Source: Saprospiraceae bacterium (GTDB taxonomy: Bacteria; Bacteroidota; Bacteroidia; Chitinophagales; Saprospiraceae). Taken from it: a stretch of 64,000 bases of DNA. Positions 17,251-31,210 of the stretch are shown piece after piece; position 1 is the first letter of the stretch; each line of letters begins with the position of its first letter. The notes under the pieces were generated by a model, which worked only from the letters and a program-made list of their open reading frames with translations, ran no database searches and had not been told where the DNA came from. Both the position numbers and the translations under genes were made by a program. The DNA lies in the NCBI GenBank assembly GCA_025056735.1, contig JANWVR010000073.1:37496-101495 (forward strand). Reading direction: 5' to 3'.

Positions 17251-18285
17251 TTACTCCAGAAAAAAGCGGTTTTTGCAAGCAAACATCACTGCGCGGAGGC
17301 GTGTGCTCCAACGAGCCATATCGAGCACCATGGTGCGGCGGTCATGCCAGGGCAAAGTTCCGTGCTTTTGGGCCAAACGGCCATAATGATGTAGGCAAAA
17401 GCGGGTTAGCATCGTTAGCAGCCCAACCAGGATGAGTGCCGTGCGGCGTGCACGTGCGGAGGCAGCCGGAGCGGCATTTATCGCCTGGGCTAAGTGTTTC
17501 CATCGCTCTTTGAAGTGGCGTTCGGCCAAGTCGAGGCGATTTGCTTCGGCCCAGTAGCGCGCTGGAGTAATTATCTGCTTTTGCGCGTCGTGCCACAGGT
17601 CGAACAGGTCGTCGCTGGACTGCACTAAGGCGCCCAGAGCGAGCGCTGTGTGGCTTTCGCCCGGGGAGGGCGGCGGTTGCATGAGCAAACGGAAAAGCAA
17701 AGCGGAGTTGCCCCCCTTTTCATTCGCCAAGGCTATTAGGGCCTCCACGGAGATTAGTCTCTGGTCTAGCAACATTGCCTGCGTTTCCAAATCGAAGACT
17801 TTTAGCAATTTTTCTTTAAAGAGGGCTGCGGTTTCGGCGGGCGGACTTATATTTTTCCATAAAAACAACAGGGTGCCGTCAGGGTCAGTTTGTCGGGCAA
17901 AGGCAAACAGGGATGCCGGAAGGGTGATGGTTGATATTGAAGGGGAGAGCGTTTCATGCACCTTTGCCGCTGTCTTGACGTTGTGGGTGGTGAGATAGTT
18001 GAGAGTTTCGGCCTTGTCGTCAAACAGAGCGGCTAAGGCGGCGAGTCGGGCAAATTGGCGCATTTCGCGCGAGCGCAGCGCCTGTCCGCGTTGAGCGGCG
18101 AAAACGGCGCCGAGAAAGAGCGCGCCGCGGAAGTAGTGGCGACATCGCTTTAGTTGGCGCGGGGCGATGCCTTTTCCCCAGAGCTCGGTGCTGCGAAGCT
18201 GTATCCAGTATTCGCCGCGCAGTTGGAGCAGCGTTAGTTGCCACAAGGCTGCTATTAGGGCGAGGAAGTTTTGGGTCTGACTCAT
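17251..18285 (-). CDS. Class 1 isoprenoid biosynthesis-like helical protein
   Basis: A 344-residue, mostly helical protein resembling the class 1 isoprenoid (squalene/phytoene synthase-like) fold seen in Bacteroidota. Two Asp-rich patches match where the metal sites of that fold lie: LAALFDDKAETL near residue 90 and QSSDDLFDLWHD near residue 228. The rest is poorly conserved and I do not recognise a substrate; the first patch is weak compared with a true DDxxD, so it may be a degenerate enzyme. Its ATG overlaps the stop of the metallo-hydrolase gene by 4 bp (ATGA), indicating coupled translation. Confidence 0.6.
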   Translation of the reverse strand: MSQTQNFLALIAALWQLTLLQLRGEYWIQLRSTELWGKGIAPRQLKRCRHYFRGALFLGAVFAAQRGQALRSREMRQFARLAALAALFDDKAETLNYLTTHNVKTAAKVHETLSPSISTITLPASLFAFARQTDPDGTLLFLWKNISPPAETAALFKEKLLKVFDLETQAMLLDQRLISVEALIALANEKGGNSALLFRLLMQPPPSPGESHTALALGALVQSSDDLFDLWHDAQKQIITPARYWAEANRLDLAERHFKERWKHLAQAINAAPAASARARRTALILVGLLTMLTRFCLHHYGRLAQKHGTLPWHDRRTMVLDMARWSTRLRAVMFACKNRFFLE

Positions 18286-19067
18286 GGGCAGACGATTTCG
18301 AGCCCATCGTAGCCCAGCGACACGTTGGGTGGCAGTTGGGCGCTTACCTCGCGGGCTAGGCCAAGTTCGTGGCTAATGTGAGTGAGCCAGGCGTGTTCAG
18401 GGCCGATTTCCTCGATGAGGGCCAGGGCCTCTTCTAAGGTCAGGTGCGTAGGATGCTCGCGTCGGCGCAGGGCGTTGATGACTAAGAAGCGCGTACCCTT
18501 GACTTTTTGTAGCTGGTCGGGCGGTATGGTTTTCACATCGGTCAGGTAGGTCAAGTCGCCAAATCGGAAGCCCAAAATGGGTAGGCTTCCGTGCCAGATG
18601 CCGATAGGTTGGACGCGCAAGCCATTGAGAGAGAGAGGAGTATCGGCGTCAATAGTGTGTAATTCAATGCGGGGGAGCCCTGGGCCAGGGTTGTCGAAGA
18701 CGTAGGCGAAGCGGAAGCGTACAATCTCGGCCACGCGCGGCTGGGCATAGACGGCCATAGGTCGGCCGGTGCTGAAGTTGAAAGGGCGCACGTCGTCTAA
18801 GCCGATAACGTGGTCGTTGTGTTCGTGCGTGATTAAAATAGCGTCCAAATGCCGCACGCGAGCGCGCAGCATTTGGAGGCGCAAGTCGGGGCCAGCATCA
18901 ATAAGAATATTGGTGGGGCCATAGGTCAGCAGTGCTGCCGAGCGCAGGCGCTGGTCGCGCGGGTCGGTGGAGGTGCACACAGGGCACTCGCATCCGATGA
19001 CGGGCACGCCCTGGGAGGTGCCAGTGCCGAGGAGCGTTAGTTTTAGCTTATCCGCCTGGATTTGCAT
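18282..19067 (-). CDS. PhnP-like MBL-fold metallo-hydrolase
   Basis: A metallo-beta-lactamase-fold phosphodiesterase of the PhnP/RNase Z-like group, 261 residues. It has LLGTGTSQGVPVIGCECPVC near the N-terminus with the family's zinc-binding cysteines, the metal motif THEHNDHVIGLDD (HxHxDH), a third ligand region at LTDVKT and the final LTHISHELG. PhnP acts on cyclic phosphodiesters in phosphonate breakdown. In Bacteroidota this gene is usually outside phn operons, as here, so the true substrate is unknown. It overlaps the upstream protease gene by 20 bp and the downstream gene by 4 bp. Confidence 0.88.
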   Translation of the reverse strand: MQIQADKLKLTLLGTGTSQGVPVIGCECPVCTSTDPRDQRLRSAALLTYGPTNILIDAGPDLRLQMLRARVRHLDAILITHEHNDHVIGLDDVRPFNFSTGRPMAVYAQPRVAEIVRFRFAYVFDNPGPGLPRIELHTIDADTPLSLNGLRVQPIGIWHGSLPILGFRFGDLTYLTDVKTIPPDQLQKVKGTRFLVINALRRREHPTHLTLEEALALIEEIGPEHAWLTHISHELGLAREVSAQLPPNVSLGYDGLEIVCP

Positions 19068-20994
19068 TGTTATTCACGTCGCCTACCTTGACGCCGATGA
19101 AGTCGGCGTCCGTAACGTTCTGCTGCAGATTCGAGAACTGCAGCAGGCCTGCCGGCAAGCCACCCGTAAATGGTTGAGTCGGGTTAGCGAAGGAAGTTGT
19201 TGCCGGAAAAAAGCGCCACGAAGGTACGACGGGAAAGTCCGTGCTTAGGGCCAAGATAATTTTTCGCGTATCGAGCAGGTCGAGCGTGGTTACTGTGTTG
19301 CTGCCATTAGCGTCGGCGGCAATGATTTTCCAAGGCGAGTCCAAGGGCTCTAAGCCGAGGATATGTTTGTTGGCGATGCTCAGGTCAAAGGTAGTTACCC
19401 CGTTGACGGGATTAGTGTCGCGCGAGGGAGTTACAATATAATTCAGCCCGGGCGTCAGGTTGTTGAAGGTGTAGCGTCCAGCAGCGTCAGTGCGCGTGGT
19501 GGCACTGGCGCCGCCGCTGATTTGTACGGTTACGTTAGGCATAGGCGTACCCCAGTGCGTGCGTATGACACCGCTGATGCTTCGCTGGGTAGGCGGTGCG
19601 TATCCATTTTGGGTCAGTGGGTTTGTGCCGACTGGGTCGAGCCATTCGCGCAGGCGTGCGCTAGGCGTGGAGCCCTGGTCCCAGGAGAGGTCAAAGCGAC
19701 CAAACCAGCTGCCGCTTACAGTGCAGGTATTGGGGTCTAAGTTGCCGCCGTGGAGTTGGCCTACGATGCGCTTGTTTTGGTCAAAAAGCACGCAACCGGA
19801 AGAGCCGGGTTGATAGATGCCTTGGTCTGGGATGACCAACCAGTGGCTGTTGGGCGGTGAGACGCCGAAGGCACCGCCCCAGTTGATGGATTGAGGAAAG
19901 ATGGTGGCCGGGTCGTTATCGCGCGAGATTTTCTGAATATCGCCGCTAGGGTGGTGAATAAATGTGCTGTTTTGCACTAAATTATTGGTCGCAGGCGTGC
20001 GATTCCAGCCATTAAAATATACAGTGTAATTCTGAGGCAGGCCATTGAGTTTAAGCAGCATGAAGTCAGTCTCCTCGCGGAAGGCGATGCGTTGGCAACC
20101 TAAGACGGAGATCGGTTGTGGTTCAGTAGAGGGGTTTGGGCAGCCCGGCGCTTCATAGCCAAAATCAAAGCGCCATACGCCGAAGTTGGGATTGGATCCA
20201 ATAATCTGGCAGTGGTGTGCGGTCAGGAAATAAGGTTCTGCCGTGCCGGCTGTATTGGCCACAAGCGAGCCGGAGCACCAGCCCGCACCGTTGGAAAATA
20301 CCATGAGAATGCGGGCCACACCGCGTTTTTCGGTCTGCCAGTTTTGACCAAGCGGGCAATTAACGTTGATGTTGCAGGCCAGCGAACCGCCGAAGTTTTC
20401 CGGCGCGCCTTCTGGCCAGAGGCCGGCAGGGTCATAGACGTAATCTATACGGTTGAGATGCAATTGGGCCATCTGGCGGCTACGGGCCTCCACTACTAAC
20501 TCCAGCACGGCCGTATGGCCTGGCACGATGCCGATGAGAAATTCGCCCGTGGGCAGGCAACTTTTTTCCGTGTAGGCTCCCACGACGAACGATCGGTCGG
20601 GCGAATAGGCAAAAAGACGACAGCCGGGCGATAACACGAGTCGGTCAAAAAGCAACAGCAACCCTAAGGCGTCGGGTACACGCACTGCGCAACGCCACAC
20701 GCGGTCGCCGTTGGGCAGGGTCAGCCATTGACCTGCATTCTCAGGTGAAACGTCCACAACGTCACGCACAGGTACAGCAAAACGGCTTTGCTCGAAATTG
20801 GTGACATCATCAGCCAACAGCTGCTTGAGGCTGAGCCCTGACCAGCTCAGGGGTTCTGGGATGCCTGCTGCGGCAAAAATAGTTGCGTTTTCAGGCAAAA
20901 AACTTGGTGGAAGGCCGCCCTCGCTTACTTGCGCAGTAACCCTCAGCGCTAACAACAGACCTAATGCGGGAAAAAACCGGTAAAACTTGACCAT
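19048..20994 (-). CDS. Secreted lysyl-endopeptidase-like serine protease with dockerin-like repeats
   Basis: A secreted trypsin-fold protease of the Achromobacter protease I type. The start at 20994 gives a signal peptide MVKFYRFFPALGLLLALRVTAQ. The catalytic residues are visible: His in YFLTAHHC, Asp in ETDFMLLKL and Ser in PGSSGCVLF. After the protease domain comes a carboxypeptidase-regulatory-like beta domain (SISGVIRTHWGTPMPNVTV) and two dockerin-like calcium segments (NGVTTFDLSIANKHILG and DANGSNTVTTLDLLDTRKIIL). It ends VGDVNNNANPGG with no T9SS sorting domain, although proteins of this build usually carry one, so the C-terminus may be truncated. It is first in the run leading to the metallo-hydrolase, isoprenoid-like gene and gmhA. 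Confidence 0.85.
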   Translation of the reverse strand: MVKFYRFFPALGLLLALRVTAQVSEGGLPPSFLPENATIFAAAGIPEPLSWSGLSLKQLLADDVTNFEQSRFAVPVRDVVDVSPENAGQWLTLPNGDRVWRCAVRVPDALGLLLLFDRLVLSPGCRLFAYSPDRSFVVGAYTEKSCLPTGEFLIGIVPGHTAVLELVVEARSRQMAQLHLNRIDYVYDPAGLWPEGAPENFGGSLACNINVNCPLGQNWQTEKRGVARILMVFSNGAGWCSGSLVANTAGTAEPYFLTAHHCQIIGSNPNFGVWRFDFGYEAPGCPNPSTEPQPISVLGCQRIAFREETDFMLLKLNGLPQNYTVYFNGWNRTPATNNLVQNSTFIHHPSGDIQKISRDNDPATIFPQSINWGGAFGVSPPNSHWLVIPDQGIYQPGSSGCVLFDQNKRIVGQLHGGNLDPNTCTVSGSWFGRFDLSWDQGSTPSARLREWLDPVGTNPLTQNGYAPPTQRSISGVIRTHWGTPMPNVTVQISGGASATTRTDAAGRYTFNNLTPGLNYIVTPSRDTNPVNGVTTFDLSIANKHILGLEPLDSPWKIIAADANGSNTVTTLDLLDTRKIILALSTDFPVVPSWRFFPATTSFANPTQPFTGGLPAGLLQFSNLQQNVTDADFIGVKVGDVNNNANPGG

Positions 20995-21114
20995 GGGATG
21001 ATAAAATGTATAGGTGAGGAGAACCGAATGCAACGGGTCAGATTACAGGTAAAATATACGCCAACGGCGCGAAAAAATCAGGCCAAAAATGACAAAAAGT
21101 CGGTTTAGCAATAG

Positions 21115-21139
21115 TTAAAAAATTGGGCTTAGCCCCCAA
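21115..21139 (-). terminator. Intrinsic terminator after rpoC
   Basis: On the minus strand a TTGGG...CCCAA stem (GGGC-TAA-GCCC core) is followed at once by TTTTTT. It lies about 100 bases after the rpoC stop. Confidence 0.6.
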
Positions 21140-21170
21140 GCTCATATGACGCTTCGGAGTACTTGTAATA

Positions 21171-21203
21171 AAGCCCTCTCCCTGAAGTACAGAGAGAGGG
21201 CTT
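21171..21203 (-). terminator. Second hairpin after rpoC
   Basis: A 10-bp perfect stem AAGCCCTCTC/GAGAGGGCTT with a 13-base loop, 37 bases after the rpoC stop. The downstream T-tract is weak (TTTATTA). Together with the next hairpin it probably closes the ribosomal protein-RNA polymerase operon. Confidence 0.55.
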
Positions 21204-21239
21204 GTATCTGCCCGGAAAACCTGCGTTAGTTTATCGCAA

Positions 21240-25529
<4,290 letters not shown>

Positions 25530-25571
25530 ATTCGATACAGTTGAGTGGTGTTTAAGAAAAAGAAGCGCCTT

Positions 25572-26396
25572 TTAGTTTTTTTGTAAGACGTAAAAAACGC
25601 TTTGAGGAGCAATGCGCTGCCACAGGTTTTGAGGGTGGTAATGCAGGTTGAAGGCCGTCAGGCGCGAAAGCGCCATGTCTAAATAAACGTAGGTGTAATA
25701 CTCTGTGAGCGGTCGGCGGAGCCATTTGCCAAGCATTCGCTGGAGGAAAGAATTCATTGCCAGGCATAAGCTTTCGCGTACGACAGTGAAGCCCAACTCG
25801 GCAATGCGGCGTCGGAAGAACGTCAACGGAATGCCGCGCTCGTGTTTGGTCAGCATAGGTCGAGGGTAGCGCCAGTCGCCCATAGAGTGTACTGGCTCTC
25901 GAATGAGCAAAAAGCCGCCCGGTGCCAAGCATCGGTGCAGCTCCCTCATCACGTGGGAAACGTTCGGAATGTGGTGTAAGGTGCTAAAGCAGGTCTGTAG
26001 ATGAAAATAAGCGTCCGGGAAAGGCATGTCGCCCTCTATGGAGGGTTTATGGTAGCGCAGGCGCACGCCATTCAGTTCGGTACGCTTTAGTTTTTCGGAG
26101 GGTTCCAGGATGTCAATTGACCCAATGCGAGAGAGAATCGGCAAAAACTCATTACCCGTTGCCGAGCCCAAGCCTAAGGCGCGCTCAAAAAAGGCGTTTT
26201 TGGGCAGGTACCGATAGCCATACAGCACGTTAACGGGGTGATACGCATAGCCACCTTCGGACTCCGCCCAGCCATAGCGTTCTACCAGCTGAGCATACCC
26301 CTCCCGCTCGTCCTCGTACCACGAGGCGATTTGTGCTGGCGACAGGTCATCGCCATATAAGCGCTCGCCAGAGAGGTATGCTTCGATGCTGGTCAT
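25572..26396 (-). CDS. SAM-dependent class I methyltransferase inserted between rpoB and rpoC
   Basis: A 274-residue methyltransferase with a Rossmann-type SAM site: ALGLGSATGNEFLPILSR (motif I region) around residue 75, SIDILEPSEK (acidic strand end), FHLQTCFSTLHHIPN (motif IV/V) and APGGFLLIREPVH. The substrate is unknown; similar proteins act on sugars, lipids and small molecules. It lies 43 bp after the rpoB stop and 42 bp before rpoC, all on one strand, so it should be made at RNA polymerase levels unless processed. The rpoB-rpoC pair is adjacent in nearly all bacteria, which makes this position remarkable. No mobile-element scar is visible on either side. Confidence 0.85.
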   Translation of the reverse strand: MTSIEAYLSGERLYGDDLSPAQIASWYEDEREGYAQLVERYGWAESEGGYAYHPVNVLYGYRYLPKNAFFERALGLGSATGNEFLPILSRIGSIDILEPSEKLKRTELNGVRLRYHKPSIEGDMPFPDAYFHLQTCFSTLHHIPNVSHVMRELHRCLAPGGFLLIREPVHSMGDWRYPRPMLTKHERGIPLTFFRRRIAELGFTVVRESLCLAMNSFLQRMLGKWLRRPLTEYYTYVYLDMALSRLTAFNLHYHPQNLWQRIAPQSVFYVLQKN

Positions 26397-26439
26397 GTCG
26401 GATGGTTGCGGCGGTTATAGACTATTGTCCTTCGCGTCG

Positions 26440-29400
26440 TTATCGGCGCTCCTTCTCTTTTGCTTTTTCCTTTTTATCCTTTTCCTTTTCTCGCTCTTCG
26501 TCTCTGCCCTTATCTCTACCTTGCTGTTCCTGTTCCAAGAACTTCACATCCAGCGCTAATCCGCGCAGTTCGTGTATCAGTACGTTGAACGACTCCGGAA
26601 TGTTGGGTTCAGGTAGGTTGTCGCCTTTCACAATGGCCTCGTAGGCTTTAGCACGGCCCTGAATATCGTCTGACTTGAAGGTGAGCAGCTCTTGCAGGAT
26701 GGTGGAAGCGCCATAGGCTTCGAGCGCCCATACTTCCATTTCGCCAAAGCGTTGGCCACCGAACTGAGCTTTACCGCCCAGAGGCTGTTGAGTAATCAGC
26801 GAATAAGGTCCAATTGAGCGCGCGTGCATCTTGTCGTCCACCATATGGCTCAGCTTGAGCATGTAGATGACGCCCACCGTAGCCTTTTGGTGGAAGCGGT
26901 CGCCCGTTTCACCATCGTACAAGTAGGTCTGTCCCAATTGAGGTAAGCCGGCGCGCTGGATCCACTCTTCAATTTCATGGCGCTTGGCGCCGTCGAAGAT
27001 AGGAGTAGCGAATTTTACCCCCAGGCGTTCGCCTGCCCAGCCCAGTACTGTTTCAAAGATCTGGCCTAAGTTCATACGCGAAGGCACACCCAGCGGATTG
27101 AGCACGACATCTACTGGCGTGCCGTCTTCCAAGAACGGCATGTCTTCAATGCGCACGATACGGCTAACGATGCCTTTGTTGCCGTGGCGGCCGGCGAGTT
27201 TATCGCCTACTTTTAGCTTCCGCTTCTTTGCAAGATAAACTTTTGCCAGTTTAAGCACACCTGCAGGCAGTTCGTCACCGATGCTGATGTTGAACTTCTC
27301 GCGTTTGTAGCGGCCCACCTCTTCGTTAACTTTGATGTTGTAGTTGTGCAACAGGCGTGCGATGAGCTGGTTGGTGTGCTTGTCGCTGGTCCAGTTGGTA
27401 TAATCTACCTGAGTATAGTCAATTTGCTCGCGCAGCGTCTGGAGAGTCAATTTAGCGCCTTTGGGCACCATTTCCTCTCCGTAAATGCTACGAATGCCGT
27501 TGGTCACCTTGTCTTTAACCAGCACCTGGAGTTTGTCTACCAGGATGGTCTTCAACTTGTTCAGGTTGACGGCGTGCTCGTCGTCCAAGCGGTCGAGGAG
27601 GACTTTCTCCTGTTCTTTTTGCGTTTTATCTTTTTTAGCACGGGCAAACAGCTGGCGATCAATGACTACGCCGCTGATGCTGGGCGGTACTTTGAGCGAA
27701 GCGTCCTTCACGTCGCCGGCTTTGTCACCGAAGATGGCGCGGAGCAACTTTTCTTCGGGTGTTGGGTCGGTTTCGCCTTTGGGCGTGATTTTGCCAATCA
27801 GGATGTCGCCTTCGCGAGCCCATGCGCCAATGCGAATGATGCCGTTTTCATCCAGATCTTTGGTGGCTTCTTCGCTGACGTTAGGGATATCAGCAGTGAG
27901 TTCTTCTTCGCCCAGTTTGGTATCGCGCACATCCAGCTCGAAATGTTCAATGTGGATGGAGGTGAAGATGTCTTCCTGGACGACACGTTCGGAGATGACG
28001 ATAGCGTCCTCGAAGTTATAACCTTTCCAGGGCATGAAAGCGACCTTCAGGTTTTGACCTAAAGCCAGTTCGCCGTTTTCGGTGGCATAGCCTTCGCACA
28101 GGATATCGTCTTTCTCTACGCGCTGTCCTTTGCGCACAATAGGCTTGAGGTTAATGCAGGTGCCCTGGTTCGTGCGCATGAACTTGGTGAGGCGATAGGT
28201 CTTACGAGCGTCTTCAAAAGAGACCAATTGGTCTTCCTCGGTGCGGTCGTAAAGGATGACGATTTCGTTGGCGTCTACATATTCGACGACGCCCGAGCCT
28301 TCAGCATTGATGAGCATGCGGCTGTCGCGAGCTACTTTGGCCTCCAGCCCGGTACCTACAATAGGTGAGTTGGGGCGCACCAGGGGTACGGCCTGACGTT
28401 GCATGTTCGAGCCCATGAGGGCGCGGTTGGCGTCGTCATTTTCTAAGAAAGGAATGAGCGACGCCGAGACGCCCACGATTTGGTTGGGGGCTACGTCTAT
28501 GTATTCCACTTCTTCGGGCGACAGAATGGGGAAATCGCCGTGTTCGCGGCAGCGCAGGCGGTCCTCCAAGAAAGCGCCGGTTTCATCAATGGGCGTATTG
28601 GCCTGAGCAATTTTGCAGCGGTCTTCCGCTTCTGCAGACAGGTAGATTTCTGGGCCATTTACGTCCACCCTGCCGTTGATAACGCGGCGATAGGGGGTCT
28701 CCAGGAAGCCCATTTTGTTGATTTTCGCGTGCGTACACAGGGTGGAAATCAGGCCGATATTGGGCCCTTCGGGCGTCTCGATGGTACACAGACGGCCGTA
28801 GTGGGAATAGTGTACGTCGCGCACTTCGAAGCCGGCGCGTTCGCGGCTCAAACCACCTGGGCCGAGGGCCGAGATGCGGCGCTTGTGGGTAATCTCTGAG
28901 AGAGGGTTAGTCTGGTCAAGGAACTGCGACAGCTGACTGGTGCCGAAGAATGAGTTAATCACCGACGACAGCGTTCGGGCGTTGATGAGGTCCATAGGTG
29001 TGAACACCTCATTATCGCGCACGTTCATGCGTTCGCGAATGGTGCGCGCCATGCGGGCCAGACCTACGCCAAATTGAGCGAACAGCTGCTCGCCCACAGT
29101 GCGGACGCGGCGGTTCGACAGGTGGTCAATGTCATCAATCTCAGCTTTGTTATTCACTAAAGCGACGATGTAGCGCACGATGGCGATGATGTCTTCCTTA
29201 GTGAGCACCAGCACATCGAGTGGAATATCCAGCTGCAACTTGCGGTTGATCTTGAAACGACCCACCTCGCCGAGGTTATAGCGCTTGTCGGAAAAGAAGA
29301 GCTTCTCAATAATGCCGCGTGCCGTTTCGTCATCGGGTGGCTCAGAGCCGCGCAATTGGCGGTAAATATGCGTAACCGCTTCCAGTTCGCTGGATGTCTG

Positions 29401-30372
29401 GTCTTTCTGCAGGGTGTTGTAGATAATGGAAAAGTCTTCCTCGATATCCACTCGTTGTAGGATAACGGTAGGTACCTGGGACTCTAAGATTTGCTCGATA
29501 TTGCTTTCATCCAGCACCACATCGCGTTCCAGGATGATCTGGCTGCGCACGATGGTGGCTACCTCACCGGTGTCTTCGTCCACGAAGTCTTCTGTGTGCG
29601 TTTTCAGTACGCGGGCGGCCAATTTGCGTCCAATGACTGCCTCGAGATTTTCGCGTGTGCAGGGTACTTCTTCGGCTAAGTTGAACAGATCGAGAATGGA
29701 GCGGTCGCTGTCAAAACCAATAGCGCGCAGAAGGGTAGTAACTGGAAACTTCTTTTTTCGGTCAATGTAAGCGTACATGACCAGGTTGGTATCCGTAGCA
29801 AATTCCATCCAGGCGCCTTTGAATGGAATTACCCGAGCGCTGTATATTTTCGTACCATTAGGGTGATAGCTTTGTCCGAAGAATACTCCTGGTGAGCGGT
29901 GCAATTGCGATACAATGACGCGCTCGGCGCCGTTGATGACGAAGGTACCTTTGGGCGTCATGTAAGGAATATTGCCCAGGAAAACGTCCTGCACAACGGT
30001 TTTAAAGTCAATGTGCTCCTCGTCGTTGCACGACAGGCGCAGCTTAGCCTTAAGTGGTACCGAATACGTCAGACCCCGTTGCATGCACTCCTCAATGGAG
30101 TAGCGCGGAGGGTCAATGAAATAGTCGAGAAACTCTAAATTGAAGATGTTGCGAGCATCCGTAATGGGGAAGTTTTCCTTGAAAACCTTGTAGAGCCCTT
30201 CTGCTGCGCGATTTTCGGGCGTGGTTTCCAATTGAAAGAACTCCTGGAAGGATTTCAGCTGAATTTCGAGCAGGTCTGGGTAGTGGTCGGCCAGTCGAAT
30301 TTTGCCGAAACTAATGCGCTCTTGGACGCCGGTTTTGGGTTGAACCCCGTTGAATGTGCCGTTATTGGTCAT
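26440..30372 (-). CDS. rpoB: DNA-directed RNA polymerase subunit beta
   Basis: The second-largest RNA polymerase subunit, 1310 residues. It has the rifampicin-region segment [25 protein letters not shown] with the usual sensitive-type residues, [10 protein letters not shown], the [14 protein letters not shown] coiled insert and the C-terminal clamp segment [26 protein letters not shown]. The last 30 residues, after [12 protein letters not shown], form a highly charged Lys/Glu/Arg/Asp-rich tail that I would not expect in most relatives. A 314-bp gap with a long hairpin separates it from rplL. Confidence 0.99.
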   Translation of the reverse strand: MTNNGTFNGVQPKTGVQERISFGKIRLADHYPDLLEIQLKSFQEFFQLETTPENRAAEGLYKVFKENFPITDARNIFNLEFLDYFIDPPRYSIEECMQRGLTYSVPLKAKLRLSCNDEEHIDFKTVVQDVFLGNIPYMTPKGTFVINGAERVIVSQLHRSPGVFFGQSYHPNGTKIYSARVIPFKGAWMEFATDTNLVMYAYIDRKKKFPVTTLLRAIGFDSDRSILDLFNLAEEVPCTRENLEAVIGRKLAARVLKTHTEDFVDEDTGEVATIVRSQIILERDVVLDESNIEQILESQVPTVILQRVDIEEDFSIIYNTLQKDQTSSELEAVTHIYRQLRGSEPPDDETARGIIEKLFFSDKRYNLGEVGRFKINRKLQLDIPLDVLVLTKEDIIAIVRYIVALVNNKAEIDDIDHLSNRRVRTVGEQLFAQFGVGLARMARTIRERMNVRDNEVFTPMDLINARTLSSVINSFFGTSQLSQFLDQTNPLSEITHKRRISALGPGGLSRERAGFEVRDVHYSHYGRLCTIETPEGPNIGLISTLCTHAKINKMGFLETPYRRVINGRVDVNGPEIYLSAEAEDRCKIAQANTPIDETGAFLEDRLRCREHGDFPILSPEEVEYIDVAPNQIVGVSASLIPFLENDDANRALMGSNMQRQAVPLVRPNSPIVGTGLEAKVARDSRMLINAEGSGVVEYVDANEIVILYDRTEEDQLVSFEDARKTYRLTKFMRTNQGTCINLKPIVRKGQRVEKDDILCEGYATENGELALGQNLKVAFMPWKGYNFEDAIVISERVVQEDIFTSIHIEHFELDVRDTKLGEEELTADIPNVSEEATKDLDENGIIRIGAWAREGDILIGKITPKGETDPTPEEKLLRAIFGDKAGDVKDASLKVPPSISGVVIDRQLFARAKKDKTQKEQEKVLLDRLDDEHAVNLNKLKTILVDKLQVLVKDKVTNGIRSIYGEEMVPKGAKLTLQTLREQIDYTQVDYTNWTSDKHTNQLIARLLHNYNIKVNEEVGRYKREKFNISIGDELPAGVLKLAKVYLAKKRKLKVGDKLAGRHGNKGIVSRIVRIEDMPFLEDGTPVDVVLNPLGVPSRMNLGQIFETVLGWAGERLGVKFATPIFDGAKRHEIEEWIQRAGLPQLGQTYLYDGETGDRFHQKATVGVIYMLKLSHMVDDKMHARSIGPYSLITQQPLGGKAQFGGQRFGEMEVWALEAYGASTILQELLTFKSDDIQGRAKAYEAIVKGDNLPEPNIPESFNVLIHELRGLALDVKFLEQEQQGRDKGRDEEREKEKDKKEKAKEKERR

Positions 30373-30686
30373 TTTAGCAAATTGTACTGGTGTACTGTGG
30401 GCGAATCAGGCCAGAAAAGCGGGATCGGTGCGGGCCGGAAAAAAGTGGTAAGGTTTCGTTTGTCCAACGGTTTAATGAGGCTATAGCAACTGGGCTTCAG
30501 ACGGCAATAGGCTTAGCGCTTTTGAGCCTTTGGCTTCAAAAGCACTAAGCCTGAATGCTTGACGTGAAAGAGGAGAGAAAGACTTGGGAAACATCCGTAG
30601 GTAAGAACACTGAAGGTAAAGCGCCAGGGAAAAAGGTGCGCAGAGGCGGCGATTTTGACAGTCGCCGTCGGGGCCTTCGGTCGCTC
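30373..30686 (-). other. rplL-rpoB intergenic leader, 314 bp
   Basis: This gap lies inside the operon and holds no gene. It contains the long hairpin at 30509-30552 and a smaller one at 30647-30667 (CGGCGA/TCGCCG, 9-base loop), close behind rplL. In other bacteria this gap carries an attenuator and an RNase III site that lower polymerase expression relative to ribosomal proteins; the same role here is inferred. Confidence 0.6.
30509..30552 (-). promoter_or_regulatory. Long hairpin between rplL and rpoB (attenuator or processing site)
   Basis: The arms AGGCTTAGCGCTTTTGAGCC and GGCTTCAAAAGCACTAAGCCT pair almost perfectly over about 20 bp around a short TTT loop. No T-tract follows on the minus strand, so cleavage by an RNase III-like enzyme or partial attenuation is more likely than full termination. 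Confidence 0.55.
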
Positions 30687-31076
30687 TTACTTGACTTCTA
30701 CGGTAGCGCCCAGCCCTTCGAGCTTCGCCTTAAGGTCTTCGGCTTCTGCCTTGCTGATGCCCGTTTTGATGGGGCTTGGCGCACCATCTACGAGGGCCTT
30801 AGCTTCGGCCAGACCCAGACCTAAGAGGTTCTTAACTTCTTTGATCACGTTGAGCTTACCTGCGCCGGGATCCTTCAGTATGACGTCAAACTCCGTTTTT
30901 TCAGGAGCAGCAGCCTCGCCGCCACCACCGGCGGCAGCACCGGGCACGGCTGCTACAGCCACTGCGGATGCAGCGGGCTCAATGCCATGCTCTTCCTTAA
31001 GGATATGGAGCAATTCGCTCGCTTCTTTGATGGTTAGGTTCACTAATTGCTCGGCAAGCGCTTTCAGATCTGCCAT
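30687..31076 (-). CDS. rplL: 50S ribosomal protein L7/L12
   Basis: The stalk protein that recruits translation factors. The ATG at 31076 ([15 protein letters not shown]) is the family start; the frame's earlier ATG at 31193 is rejected. It has an N-terminal dimerisation domain, an Ala/Gly-rich hinge ([20 protein letters not shown]) and a C-terminal domain with [28 protein letters not shown] and [12 protein letters not shown]. It has 129 residues and lies 134 bp after rplJ. Confidence 0.98.
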   Translation of the reverse strand: MADLKALAEQLVNLTIKEASELLHILKEEHGIEPAASAVAVAAVPGAAAGGGGEAAAPEKTEFDVILKDPGAGKLNVIKEVKNLLGLGLAEAKALVDGAPSPIKTGISKAEAEDLKAKLEGLGATVEVK

Positions 31077-31210
31077 GGTGTTAGAGAATTTTAAAGTGGT
31101 TTGCAAATAAAATGATGCCGTTTTCACTGGATGGCTTAGGCCATTATCTGAGGTTCGGGCGTATGAGGGCGCACATACATGCTTGGAAGCCAAAAGAAAA
31201 CAGGGTTGCT

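Noticed and set aside
19215..19240. GGGAAAGTCCG, resembling part of the RNase P RNA core
   Set aside because: It lies within the conserved reading frame of the secreted protease and none of the other RNase P segments surround it.
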